Shown here piece by piece: positions 24,856 to 33,618 of a stretch of DNA of 56,592 nucleotides. Below the pieces are notes generated by a model. That model was not told the DNA's origin. It was given only the letters and a program-made list of their open reading frames with translations, and made no database searches. The DNA comes from an uncultured Ruminococcus sp. (lineage in GTDB: Bacteria; Bacillota; Clostridia; Oscillospirales; Ruminococcaceae). The stretch's first letter is position 1. Each line of letters opens with the position of its first letter. Location of the stretch: the NCBI GenBank assembly GCA_910579955.1, contig CAJTWE010000016.1:1-56592 (forward strand), written 5' to 3'. Position numbers and translations under genes: made by a program.

Positions 24856-26457
24856 TTATTTTTGTGAAACTGTAATTGTATAAGTATCGTTCTCAAATGA
24901 ATCTACTGAGATTTGAATGCCAGGCTCAACTGTTTGTCCTCCATTTGAATCGTACCAATGGAATCCTGAAATGCTGCTGTCTATAACGCTGCCTACTCTG
25001 TAGAAATTATCTGTATCTGTATCATCAATAATTCGGATCAGTCTGCGTCCAGCATCATTATTAGTATATTCACTTCCGCTTGAATACTTAAAAAATACAT
25101 TCCAGCCATATTCTGTTGTAGCATCAACGTGATAAACTCTTACACCTTCACCGGTTTGCGTCCACCATGCCTTTTTGCTTACACCGCTGTTATTATTTAT
25201 AAGCGAAGAATATTCTACAATAAAGTATTCCGAGAAATAATCTCCTGCCAGTTCACCATATGGAATGATTAAACAGTTTCCTGCATCAGTTTGTGCATTG
25301 GAAAGTGTAAAGCTCTGAGTACCCTTGCTTGCATCGTATACCTGAACCTGATTTTCACGGAACCATCCGCAAACAAGCTTTGAGAATGCAGAAAGATCTG
25401 AGGCTGCATCTGTATCCATCAGCTCAATACCGGCTGCACCATGCATACCCTCGCTGTCATCGCTGCTGTAAAGATAATAGTCCGGCAAGCCCATGCAGTG
25501 TCCAAGCTCATGGCAATATGAACTTGTATAGTCAAAATAATCTGTTTCAGAATTTATCTGAGCATAGCCTGTAATAATATGTCCAACCGCCATTCCGTCA
25601 ACTCTGTACTCCGGCGCACCGAACGCTCCAGCACACGGCCACCAATAATCACTGTTAGCTTCTGCCGGAACAGTAAACAGAGTAGCATCAATCTTTCCAT
25701 CACCGTTTCCGTCCATTGTTGTAAAATCAAATTCATCAGCAAAGGCATCGTAGCATTCCTTAGCAAGCTTTACCTTATCAGGGCCGTATACAGCAGCATT
25801 TTCCTTGGCTGTATAGCGGAAAACCTTTCCTTTGAAGTTCTGAAAGCCCTTGGAAGCACGATTATAAAAAGCAGAAATGCTTTCAAAAGGATAACATTCA
25901 TTATTGCTGTCGGCTTCTCCAAATGAAATCTTCTCAATCAGTTCGATACCCGGATCGTATGTATAACGGCAGTCCGGAAAATCTACGTAAAACACAACAA
26001 GATTTGCATCCCCCTGTGAAGGCAACGACGCACCGTGTTTAGAAAGATTTGCATCTATAAATTCTCCGCTTGGTTCTATAGGGTCTGTAGGATTGGTCGG
26101 ATCAGTAGGCGGCTGTGTCGGATCTTCAATTTCACATGAAAATCCTGCCGGAAAGCTGTTTATACGTGCAAGAAGATAATCCTGAAGCAGTTTTACATCG
26201 TTCACATCAAGCCAGTAGTCACCGCTTACATCTGCAAGCTGAAGCTGCACACTGTCAAGATTGCTGAAATCATGCACACCGCTTTTCATGATTGCAAGAT
26301 CAAATATCGTAAGCCTGCCGTCTCCGTCCAAATCGCCGTAATACCTCAGCTGTGACGCATCTGCTGTATTTTGTACAGGCATGCAAAACTCCGCTGCCGG
26401 CAAGGCAAGCGCCATAGCAAGAATCGCCGCCGCCGACTTAAAAAAACCTTTTTTCAT
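24856..26457 (-). CDS. secreted M6-family metalloprotease with N-terminal dockerin
   Basis: 533 residues. Signal peptide about 1-34. A dockerin sits at the N-terminus (about 37-100; GDLDGDGRLTIFDLA and ADVSGDYWLDVNDVK loops), then a Pro/Thr linker (DPTQPPTDPTNPTD), then an immune-inhibitor-A-like peptidase domain (about 135-440). Zinc site H316-E317-LG-H320 in HELGHCMGLPDYY fits the M6 pattern HExxHxxGxxD. DGNGDGKIDATLF may bind Ca. A beta-sandwich C-terminus follows. The dockerin implies docking to a cohesin rather than free secretion, which is unusual for a protease. Flanked by thyX and adhE, with its own promoter and terminator. Confidence 0.9.
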   Translation of the reverse strand: MKKGFFKSAAAILAMALALPAAEFCMPVQNTADASQLRYYGDLDGDGRLTIFDLAIMKSGVHDFSNLDSVQLQLADVSGDYWLDVNDVKLLQDYLLARINSFPAGFSCEIEDPTQPPTDPTNPTDPIEPSGEFIDANLSKHGASLPSQGDANLVVFYVDFPDCRYTYDPGIELIEKISFGEADSNNECYPFESISAFYNRASKGFQNFKGKVFRYTAKENAAVYGPDKVKLAKECYDAFADEFDFTTMDGNGDGKIDATLFTVPAEANSDYWWPCAGAFGAPEYRVDGMAVGHIITGYAQINSETDYFDYTSSYCHELGHCMGLPDYYLYSSDDSEGMHGAAGIELMDTDAASDLSAFSKLVCGWFRENQVQVYDASKGTQSFTLSNAQTDAGNCLIIPYGELAGDYFSEYFIVEYSSLINNNSGVSKKAWWTQTGEGVRVYHVDATTEYGWNVFFKYSSGSEYTNNDAGRRLIRIIDDTDTDNFYRVGSVIDSSISGFHWYDSNGGQTVEPGIQISVDSFENDTYTITVSQK

Positions 26458-26516
26458 TTCTGTTCCTCTCCCTCAATATGAATTTATGAATTTTCGTCAC
26501 CAATAAAGCTAAATTT

Positions 26517-26525
26517 ATTATAACA
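26517..26525 (-). promoter_or_regulatory. Extended -10 promoter of the M6 protease gene
   Basis: Minus strand TGTTATAAT (26525-26517). A poor -35 (TATACA) is 17 nt upstream. The same TGTTATAAT occurs before the dockerin gene at 30932-33382. Confidence 0.5.
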
Positions 26526-26610
26526 TGCATTATATTTATTGTATATGATTTATTTGACCATAATTATTGCAATATACGTCACAGATTATCAAAACATTTA
26601 TATAATACAT

Positions 26611-26652
26611 AAAAATTCCGCATATCTTTTTTACTTAGAATGCGGAATTTTA
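26611..26652 (-). terminator. terminator of adhE
   Basis: AAAATTCCGCAT (26612-26623) pairs with ATGCGGAATTTT (26640-26651); 16-nt loop. T-rich on both sides, so it may act in both directions. It lies 17 nt past the adhE stop. Confidence 0.85.
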
Positions 26653-26668
26653 TTTTCATATCAATTTA

Positions 26669-29230
26669 TTAAAGCACGCTCATATATATTTCTTTTATTT
26701 CACTCATAAGCGGATAACGTGGATTTGCTCCGGTACACTGGTCATCAAATGCCTGTTTCGTCATTTCATCAAGACTTTCCATAAAATCAGCCTCTCTTAT
26801 GCCATATGCACTGACACTGTTATGAATACCTATCTCTTCTCTTAGCTCTTCTATCTTTCTAATAAGTCCGTCAAAAAGCCCCTCGTCACTTTCACCCTTT
26901 ATGCCAATAAACCTTGCGCATTCAGCATATCTTTCTAAAGCATGAGGATAGGCATACTGTGAAAATGTCGCCATCTTTTTAGGTGATTTTGATATATTAA
27001 ACTTCATGACCTCAGTGATAAGCAATGCATTTGCTACTCCATGCGGCAAATGATGAAAAGCTCCCAGTTTATGCGCCATAGAGTGACATATTCCCAAAAA
27101 TGCATTTGCAAAGGCTATTCCTGCCATTGTCGCTGCATTTGCCATCTTTTCCCTTGCTGCTGCGTTGCTGCCATCCTCATAACACACCGGCAGATATTCA
27201 AAAATATTTTTTATAGCTAAAAGCGCTAAACCGTCCGTATAATCGCTTGCCATAACAGAGGCATACGCTTCAAGAGCGTGTGTGAGCGCATCTATTCCGG
27301 ACGCTGCTGTAAGAGATTTAGGTTGACTCATCATAAGATCCGTATCCACAATAGCCATAGTCGGCATAAGTGAATAATCTGCCAAAGGATACTTAATACC
27401 ACTGTGCTCATCTGTAATTACTGCAAATGGAGTAACCTCCGAGCCAGTACCTGAAGAAGTTGGAATAGCAACAAACACAGCCTTTTCGCCCATCTTAGGA
27501 AAACTGTAAACACGCTTTCTTATATCTGCAAAGCGCATCGCCATATTCATAAAATCAGTATCGGGATTTTCGTATAACGTCCACATGATCTTAGCGGCAT
27601 CCATTGCAGAACCACCGCCGAATGCAATTATCACATCAGGTGAAAAGCTTTTCATTGCCTTTGCACCTGCCATACTGCTGGAAAGAGTCGGATCAGGTTC
27701 AACATCTGAATACACCTGATATGCTATGCCCATTTCATTAAGGCGATCTGTTACAGCATTTACGCTTCCGGATTTAAAGAGAAATGAATCTGTTACAACA
27801 AATACCCTTTCTGCTCGGTATTCCTCTTTAAGCTCTCTTAGAGCTACAGGCAGACAGCCTCTTTTGAAATATACCTTATCAGGTGTACGCAGCCACAGCA
27901 TGTTTTCCCTTCTTTCTGCCAATGTTTTTATATTCAAGAGGTGCTTTACCCCTACATTTTCGGATATAGAATTCCCTCCCCACGTTCCGCAGCCAAGTGT
28001 AAGCGATGGAGACAAATTAAAGTTATACAGATCTCCTATTCCGCCATGAGAGGACGGCGAATTTACTACCAGTCGGCAAGCCTTCATTCGTACTGCAAAT
28101 GCTGCAAGACGTTCCTGCTCTTTTGAGGCATCAATAAACAACGACGCTGTGTGACCGTAGCCGCCGTCCTCAATAAGCCTTTCAGCCTTACAAAGAGCGT
28201 CCTCGAAATCCTTTGTTTTATAAAGTGCAAGAACAGGAGAGAGTTTTTCATGTGCAAAAGGTTCGTCCGGACTTGCATCTGTAACAGTACCCATAAGCAC
28301 CTTTGTGTCAGGCGGCACTATTATTCCTGCAAGCTCTGCAATCTTCTCCGCTGACTGACCTACAACAGCAGCATTCAAAATTCCATCCTTCAGCAAAATT
28401 TTACGTACCGCTTCTGTATCCTTATCAGATAAAATGTGACATCCACGCAGAACAAATTCAGTGGAAACCTCTCTGAAAATGCTCTCAGGTACAAGAACAG
28501 ACTGTTCAGAGGCACAAATAAGACCATTATCAAAAGTTTTTGAGTGTACGATAGAGCTAACAGCCAATTTTATATCTGCTGATTCATCTATAATGGCAGG
28601 AACATTTCCAGAACCAACGCCAAGTGCAGGCTTTCCGCTTGAATATGCAGCCTTCACCATTCCCGGACCGCCTGTTGCCAATATAAGATCGGCACTTTTC
28701 ATAAGCTGATTCGTAATTTCAATGGACGGCTCTTCTATACACTCAATAATTCCTTTCGGAGCACCTGCTGCTTCTGCTGCTTCCCGAAGTATCCTTGCAG
28801 TTTCCGCAGTACAGCCCTTTGCTCGGGGATGCGGCGAGATTATAACAGCATTTCGTGTTTTAAGACAGAGAAGTATCTTGAAAATAGCAGTGGAAGTAGG
28901 ATTAGTAGTAGGAATAACTGCCGCCACAATGCCTATAGGCTCTGCAATACGAATCGTTCCAAATGATATGTCCCTATCAATAACTCCACAGGTTTTTGTG
29001 TTTTTATAAGCATTATATATATACTCTGCTGCGTAGTGATTTTTTATCACCTTATCTTCTACAATGCCCATGCCAGTTTCCCTTACTGCCATTTCAGCAA
29101 GAGAAATACGCATTTTGTTAGCCGCCATTGCTGCCGCCTTAAATATTTCATCTGTCTTTTCCTGTGAAAATGTAGCAAACTCTTTTTGTGCCTTACGCAT
29201 TCTGTCCAAAACTACTGATAGCTCTTCCAT
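26669..29230 (-). CDS. adhE: bifunctional acetaldehyde-CoA/alcohol dehydrogenase
   Basis: 853 residues from ATG 29230 (GAGAGGAG 9 nt upstream). It reduces acetyl-CoA to ethanol via acetaldehyde, regenerating two NAD+. The N-terminal aldehyde dehydrogenase half (1-440) has PTTNPTSTAIFK and the catalytic Cys in DNGLICASEQSV. The C-terminal iron alcohol dehydrogenase half (about 450-853) has GGGSAMDAAKIMW, PTSSGTGSEVTPFAV and the metal-binding ICHSMAHKLGAFHHLPHG. Both active sites look intact. Known regulation of adhE by Rex in Firmicutes suggests a link to the rex gene at 9234; see the operator-like palindrome at 29281. Confidence 0.96.
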   Translation of the reverse strand: MEELSVVLDRMRKAQKEFATFSQEKTDEIFKAAAMAANKMRISLAEMAVRETGMGIVEDKVIKNHYAAEYIYNAYKNTKTCGVIDRDISFGTIRIAEPIGIVAAVIPTTNPTSTAIFKILLCLKTRNAVIISPHPRAKGCTAETARILREAAEAAGAPKGIIECIEEPSIEITNQLMKSADLILATGGPGMVKAAYSSGKPALGVGSGNVPAIIDESADIKLAVSSIVHSKTFDNGLICASEQSVLVPESIFREVSTEFVLRGCHILSDKDTEAVRKILLKDGILNAAVVGQSAEKIAELAGIIVPPDTKVLMGTVTDASPDEPFAHEKLSPVLALYKTKDFEDALCKAERLIEDGGYGHTASLFIDASKEQERLAAFAVRMKACRLVVNSPSSHGGIGDLYNFNLSPSLTLGCGTWGGNSISENVGVKHLLNIKTLAERRENMLWLRTPDKVYFKRGCLPVALRELKEEYRAERVFVVTDSFLFKSGSVNAVTDRLNEMGIAYQVYSDVEPDPTLSSSMAGAKAMKSFSPDVIIAFGGGSAMDAAKIMWTLYENPDTDFMNMAMRFADIRKRVYSFPKMGEKAVFVAIPTSSGTGSEVTPFAVITDEHSGIKYPLADYSLMPTMAIVDTDLMMSQPKSLTAASGIDALTHALEAYASVMASDYTDGLALLAIKNIFEYLPVCYEDGSNAAAREKMANAATMAGIAFANAFLGICHSMAHKLGAFHHLPHGVANALLITEVMKFNISKSPKKMATFSQYAYPHALERYAECARFIGIKGESDEGLFDGLIRKIEELREEIGIHNSVSAYGIREADFMESLDEMTKQAFDDQCTGANPRYPLMSEIKEIYMSVL

Positions 29231-29257
29231 AAAAATATTCTCCTCTCGGTTTAACAT

Positions 29258-29290
29258 ATGACAAAATTCTCACAACGTCTTTGTTATAAT
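29258..29290 (+). promoter_or_regulatory. Candidate Spo0A-dependent spoIIG promoter
   Basis: -35-like ATGACA (29258-29263) and TATAAT (29285-29290) are 21 nt apart, far longer than the 17 nt seen elsewhere here. The opposite strand of the -35 region reads TTTTGTCATA, close to the Spo0A box TTTTGTCGAA. The Bacillus spoIIG promoter is known for a long 22-nt spacer and Spo0A boxes over its -35. The match is by inspection only. Confidence 0.5.
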
Positions 29291-29299
29291 AAATAACAG
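29281..29299. promoter_or_regulatory. Operator-like palindrome between adhE and spoIIGA
   Basis: TTGTTATAATAAATAACAG: half-sites TGTTA and TAACA separated by 7 nt. Rex sites (TTGTTAA-N4-TTAACAA) have 6 nt between the same half-sites, so this is one base too long. It also contains the spoIIG -10. It could be a variant Rex operator or chance in AT-rich DNA. Confidence 0.35.
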
Positions 29300-29311
29300 G
29301 CGGTGATTCTT

Positions 29312-30130
29312 ATGCATACCATCTACATTGACGTGCTGCTAATACTGAATCTGTACGTAAACTGGCTGCTGCTTCGCAGTACCGCAAGGCTCACCCATAC
29401 AAAGCTCTCAGGGCTGCGGTGTATTCTTGCAGCTGCCGCAGGAAGTCTCACCTCACTGACAGTGCTTTTGCCGGAAATGCCACTGTTTCTTTCCCTGCTG
29501 ATAAAACTGCTGACCGCTATGCTGCCTGTAGGCGTTGCTTTCGGTATAAGGCAGATTCGACGGTTTATGAGGTGTCTTGCAGTATTTCTCTGCATAAGCT
29601 TTGCCTTTGCAGGATTCATGCTGGCCCTGTGTACATTTTCAGATACAGACCTACTCATATGGAGCGGCAGCTGTATATACCTACATTTTTCACTGACAAC
29701 CCTCATTTTATGCACAGCAGCAGCTTATTTTTTACTAAAAATCTTTTCTCATGTAAGATTGAGATTTTTTCATTCTGATGAAAGCTATGAGGTAACAGTG
29801 CGTTTAGGGGTACATACTGCAAAACAAAAAGGACTTGCAGACACAGGAAACAGCCTCACCGACTGCTTTACCGGCAAGGCTGTCATAATTTTCGGCAAAA
29901 ATGCGCTTTCCTCTATTCCGGAGATAAACAATCCCGAAAAGCTTCCCGGTTACAGGCTTCTGCCTTATACCACCATTTCAGGCGATGGACTTTTGCCTGT
30001 ATTTCGTCCCGATGAGATAATCATAAAAAGCATAAGCAAAGGAACAACGTTAAGTGCAGATGCACTTGTTGGAATTGCAGGAGAACAAAATTCCGCCATT
30101 TTCAGTCCAAACCTGCTTCGTGTACTATGA
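29312..30130 (+). CDS. spoIIGA: sigma-E processing peptidase SpoIIGA
   Basis: 272 residues from ATG 29312 (AGGCGG about 8 nt upstream; GTG 29303 is an alternative). Five hydrophobic helices fill the first 150 residues. The cytoplasmic domain has the aspartic-protease motif ADTGNSL, as in SpoIIGA, which dimerises to cleave the pro-sequence of SigE in the mother cell. MHTIYIDVLLILNLYVNWLLL-like N-terminus is typical of the family. It is directly followed by sigE (12 nt), the conserved spoIIG operon order. Confidence 0.92.
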   Translation: MHTIYIDVLLILNLYVNWLLLRSTARLTHTKLSGLRCILAAAAGSLTSLTVLLPEMPLFLSLLIKLLTAMLPVGVAFGIRQIRRFMRCLAVFLCISFAFAGFMLALCTFSDTDLLIWSGSCIYLHFSLTTLILCTAAAYFLLKIFSHVRLRFFHSDESYEVTVRLGVHTAKQKGLADTGNSLTDCFTGKAVIIFGKNALSSIPEINNPEKLPGYRLLPYTTISGDGLLPVFRPDEIIIKSISKGTTLSADALVGIAGEQNSAIFSPNLLRVL

Positions 30131-30142
30131 AAGGAGAAACCC

Positions 30143-30853
30143 ATGGGCAAGATCATTTCATTAAAGGAACGTTTAAAAAGATTTTTAACAAGGCTTATAC
30201 CAAAAAGCGGTGTTCATTACATACACGGAACGGATACTCTCCCACCGCCGCTTACAAGAACTGAGGAAACAGAAGTTTTCCGTTTATTATCCGAAGGCGA
30301 TTCAAAAGCTCGTGATACACTTATCGTTCACAATCTGCGTCTTGTCGTCTACATTGCAAAGAAATTTGAATCTACAGGTATTGGCATGGAGGATCTTGTC
30401 TCTATCGGAAGCATCGGACTTATAAAAGCAGTAAATACCTTTTGTCCTGAAAAAAAGATCAAGCTTGCAACATATGCTTCAAGATGCATTGAAAATGAAA
30501 TACTCATGTTTCTCCGCAAGGCATCTCAGCACAAAAGCGAGGTGTCCATTGACGAACCGCTGAATATAGACTGGGATGGAAACGAACTGCTTTTATCGGA
30601 TATTTTAGGCACGGATGAGGATATAGTAAGCCGCAACATCGAATCGGAAGCCGAAAGAGAAATGCTTCGTCAAGCTGTACAGGAACTTGAACCCCGTGAA
30701 CGTGAAATAATGGAGCTTCGGTTCGGTTTCATCAATGGTCAGGAGCGTACACAAAAAGAGGTTGCAGAGACCATAGGCATTTCACAATCATATATATCAA
30801 GGCTTGAAAAAAAGATCATACGAAAGCTCAGGGTAAAGCTTGAAACCTTTTGA
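30143..30853 (+). CDS. sigE: RNA polymerase sporulation sigma factor SigE
   Basis: 236 residues. Mother-cell-specific sigma factor for early sporulation. An N-terminal basic amphipathic pro-sequence (about 1-30) is removed by SpoIIGA. Region 2 carries RDTLIVHNLRLVVYIAKKF and EDLVSIGSIGLIKAVNTF, with -10 recognition in KLATYASRCIENEILM. Region 4 carries EREIMELRFGF and TQKEVAETIGISQSYISRLEKKI. AAAGGAG precedes the ATG. SigK is the nearest alternative, but adjacency to spoIIGA decides the call. Confidence 0.95.
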   Translation: MGKIISLKERLKRFLTRLIPKSGVHYIHGTDTLPPPLTRTEETEVFRLLSEGDSKARDTLIVHNLRLVVYIAKKFESTGIGMEDLVSIGSIGLIKAVNTFCPEKKIKLATYASRCIENEILMFLRKASQHKSEVSIDEPLNIDWDGNELLLSDILGTDEDIVSRNIESEAEREMLRQAVQELEPREREIMELRFGFINGQERTQKEVAETIGISQSYISRLEKKIIRKLRVKLETF

Positions 30854-30861
30854 AGTCAAAA

Positions 30862-30900
30862 AAATCTGCCACAGAATGTACTCTGTGGCAGATTTCGCTT
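30862..30900. terminator. bidirectional terminator between sigE and a dockerin gene
   Basis: AAATCTGCCACAGA (30862-30875), 6-nt loop, TCTGTGGCAGATTT (30882-30895): a 14-bp perfect stem. Flanked by an A run on the left and T-rich DNA on the right; it serves sigE and may also serve the convergent gene. Confidence 0.88.
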
Positions 30901-30931
30901 TATTTAATTAAACAATCTGAATCAAATACGA

Positions 30932-33382
30932 TCAAGATGGAAGTACTGCGCCAGGGCCCAGCTTATCAACTCTCTCTACCATAAACATAAGCAGGAGAGA
31001 ACCATCGGCAGAGTCAACAGTATGGTCATATACAACGTCTGCATTTTCCATCTGCTGTGGGTTAAACTTAATTATACCTGTATTATACTTATTCAAATAT
31101 ACAAGGTCAACCAGTGTAATCTTCTTATCAAGGTTGCAGTCACCATACAGTGCATTCAGTGTAGGATCAAATTCAGTGGTAGTAGTTGTTGTTGTGGTAG
31201 TAGTTGTTGTTGTAGTTGTAGTTGTTGTAGTTTGAGCTGCATTTACAATTACTGTAACCTCTGTTTCCTGACCCTGAGGAGATTTAACTGTGATTACAGT
31301 TTCGCCAGCGCCTACTGCTACTACGTTACCGTTATCATCAACAGTTACGACCTTAGAATCACCTGTTACGAATGTACATCCATCAACGCTTGGCTTAAGA
31401 GTTTCTTCGTCTCCTATTTCCATAACAAGCTTGCCCGGCTGTACAAACAGCTTATCTTCAAACATATCCTTCTTAGCAACATTGTTGATATCATCTGTTG
31501 TATAGTAAATTGTTACATCCTTAACTGTTACATCTGAAATCTCATTGCCTTCCTTACCTGCGTAGTAGAGGCTAAGCTTGAAGTTGTCACCCGGCTTTTC
31601 TGTGCTGACGTAGTTTGTACCGTTGCCTGCATACTTGCCTTCTTTATCCTTTACAAGACCCTTGGCAATTCTGCCCGGCATTTCCCACATAAATGTATAT
31701 TCGCTCTTGCTTTCGTCTGCACTTACAAGGCTGATAGATCTTCCCTGAGTCTCAGACGGACATGCATCTGCCTGGAACCAGTAATCAGATGTTGCACCTG
31801 GGCAATTTTCAAGAACACTTGTACCTGCGCCCAATACCAATGTATCTACAGGACTTGCAGACTTAACAGTAAAGAGTACTGCATATACATCACAAGTTAC
31901 ATCATAGTCAACACCAAAGTCAGCATACTTAAACTCTGTACCTGTAGAAGAAATCTTTGTATTATATGACTTTGTAGCCTTATTCTTATAAGGGAATGTA
32001 ACAGACTGTGTATAAGTCAAAGCTGCACTTTCAAGCTCCAGAGATTCAAGAGGAGTATAATTTTCTGCTTCTATTTCACCATACCAAAGCTGGAAAGAAA
32101 TAGTGTCTGTATCAACAGATGTAGTATAAGGAATTACTTCCTTAGGAACGTCCCATGTTACATTGACATAATCGCCAAAGTTCTGCTCAGTTAAATTCTG
32201 ACCGCCGCCTACTGTAACGCCGAACTTAATATCAGTACCGTTAGCAGAATTATAAGCGTCGATTGCGTCCATTGTTTCTTCATAAGCTTCAACGCCCAGA
32301 TCATTGTACCAGTAACCGGCGTTCTTATCAAGCTTCAAGCCAGCCTGATTTTTAGTCCACTCAGTATCTGCCGGAGAATGGCCCTCAACGTTCAGACCGC
32401 CACCATACATTACACGTGTAACATTTGTGCCCTTAGGCGCTCTCATTGCTACGCTAAGTGATTCAATAGTGATCTCAGCTGTTTCAGATACGTTTTTGAA
32501 AATACCAAAATCGCCGTAAGAGAACTTATGGCTGTTCAGAGGCAAACCTTCCTTACGGATCTCTTCCTCGGATTTCTTGATAACGCCGCCTGTTACAGGA
32601 TCTATTGTAGAATAACCATCCTCACTGTAGTCCGCACCTGTCGGGCTTGGAGTAAGAGTAACTGGTGCATTACCGTACTTATCAGCATAGAAAGACTTAA
32701 TGTCGTCAATCTTCTTTGTAAGTGTTGATGTAATTGTAGCAGTGCCGTCGCCATTGTCTACAAATGTGTAGTTACCGCTCTGGCTATTGCCTGTTGCATA
32801 ACCCTTGCCGCCTGTATTTTCTGCGCCTGTCTTAGGAGCGTCACCCTTACTTGTATCTTCTGTACCGTTTACAACAATAGAATCAAGAGTGATCTTTATA
32901 GGCTGACCCTTTACATCCTGTGTATAGCAGTTCTGGAATTCAAAATGCTTCTCACCATAAGTATCGTCATAGCCGATATTGAGCTTACTAAGATCAATTA
33001 CAATTGAGAATTTATCAGCATATGGAGTGCAAGTTACGCCATCAGCAACATTTGCCCACCATGGATCCTTGTCAAGAGAAATACCCATAAAGTATACAAA
33101 CTGTGCAACGGGTGTTTCAGCTGAAAGGTTAAACTGGAGAGTCTTAATACCGCTTGTTGCAAGAGACTTTACATCAGCGCTATATGTAACCTCTTCCTTG
33201 TTTGTAACATCGCCCTTGCCATTTGTAATTGGTATTTCAAAGGTCTTGCCAACTGTGACAGTGTTGCCGGCAGCATCAGCAGTGATGCTTGTTAACATTG
33301 GGCTTGATGCAACTGATGTCATTCCGGTGAGCATTGCTGCGCTCACTAAAATCGCACCAAGACGTTTACTGAATTTCTTCAT
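30932..33382 (-). CDS. secreted dockerin protein with duplicated modules and Big_2 domain
   Basis: 816 residues from ATG 33382 (GGAAAGGAAG about 9 nt upstream). Signal peptide about 1-37 (cleaved near ADA-AG). The N-terminal domain (about 38-175) begins NTVTVGKTFEIPITNG. Two related modules follow (about 290-460 and 470-625), each with an F.YADFG/F.YGDFG start, a (V)TW(D/E)(V/M)P core and a final (A/V)T(L/I)Y(T) strand. A Big_2-like domain (about 640-710; ITVKSPQGQETEVTVIV) and a Thr linker lead to a C-terminal dockerin (GDCNLDKKITLVDLV and ADVVYDHTVDSADGS). No catalytic motif seen. A carbohydrate-binding or structural role in the complex is the reasonable inference. Confidence 0.83.
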   Translation of the reverse strand: MKKFSKRLGAILVSAAMLTGMTSVASSPMLTSITADAAGNTVTVGKTFEIPITNGKGDVTNKEEVTYSADVKSLATSGIKTLQFNLSAETPVAQFVYFMGISLDKDPWWANVADGVTCTPYADKFSIVIDLSKLNIGYDDTYGEKHFEFQNCYTQDVKGQPIKITLDSIVVNGTEDTSKGDAPKTGAENTGGKGYATGNSQSGNYTFVDNGDGTATITSTLTKKIDDIKSFYADKYGNAPVTLTPSPTGADYSEDGYSTIDPVTGGVIKKSEEEIRKEGLPLNSHKFSYGDFGIFKNVSETAEITIESLSVAMRAPKGTNVTRVMYGGGLNVEGHSPADTEWTKNQAGLKLDKNAGYWYNDLGVEAYEETMDAIDAYNSANGTDIKFGVTVGGGQNLTEQNFGDYVNVTWDVPKEVIPYTTSVDTDTISFQLWYGEIEAENYTPLESLELESAALTYTQSVTFPYKNKATKSYNTKISSTGTEFKYADFGVDYDVTCDVYAVLFTVKSASPVDTLVLGAGTSVLENCPGATSDYWFQADACPSETQGRSISLVSADESKSEYTFMWEMPGRIAKGLVKDKEGKYAGNGTNYVSTEKPGDNFKLSLYYAGKEGNEISDVTVKDVTIYYTTDDINNVAKKDMFEDKLFVQPGKLVMEIGDEETLKPSVDGCTFVTGDSKVVTVDDNGNVVAVGAGETVITVKSPQGQETEVTVIVNAAQTTTTTTTTTTTTTTTTTTTEFDPTLNALYGDCNLDKKITLVDLVYLNKYNTGIIKFNPQQMENADVVYDHTVDSADGSLLLMFMVERVDKLGPGAVLPS

Positions 33383-33456
33383 AATAAATATCTTCCTTTC
33401 CAATCAATTAAATTATTTACGCTCGCAAAATGGTTTGTTCATTTTTAACTAGTTTA

Positions 33457-33465
33457 ATTATAACA
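33457..33465 (-). promoter_or_regulatory. Extended -10 promoter of the Big_2/dockerin gene
   Basis: Minus strand TGTTATAAT (33465-33457), with no good -35 at 17 nt. Same extended -10 as the M6 dockerin gene. The rest of 33466-33618 is AT-rich with nothing else recognised. Confidence 0.5.
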
Positions 33466-33618
33466 TATACATATTGACTTTATATAGATATATTTTTAAC
33501 AAATTCATTTAAGCGTTTTTTACATGTAGATTTTTTTATCATATTTTTGTTCAATATGCCCAAATGTCGCCTCAATATTTAACTTTATAACCCAGAAAAG
33601 CCTTTATAAAGCATCCGC

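Noticed and set aside
29281..29299. Consensus Rex operator
   Set aside because: Half-sites are spaced 7 instead of 6 nt, so it was reported only as operator-like.
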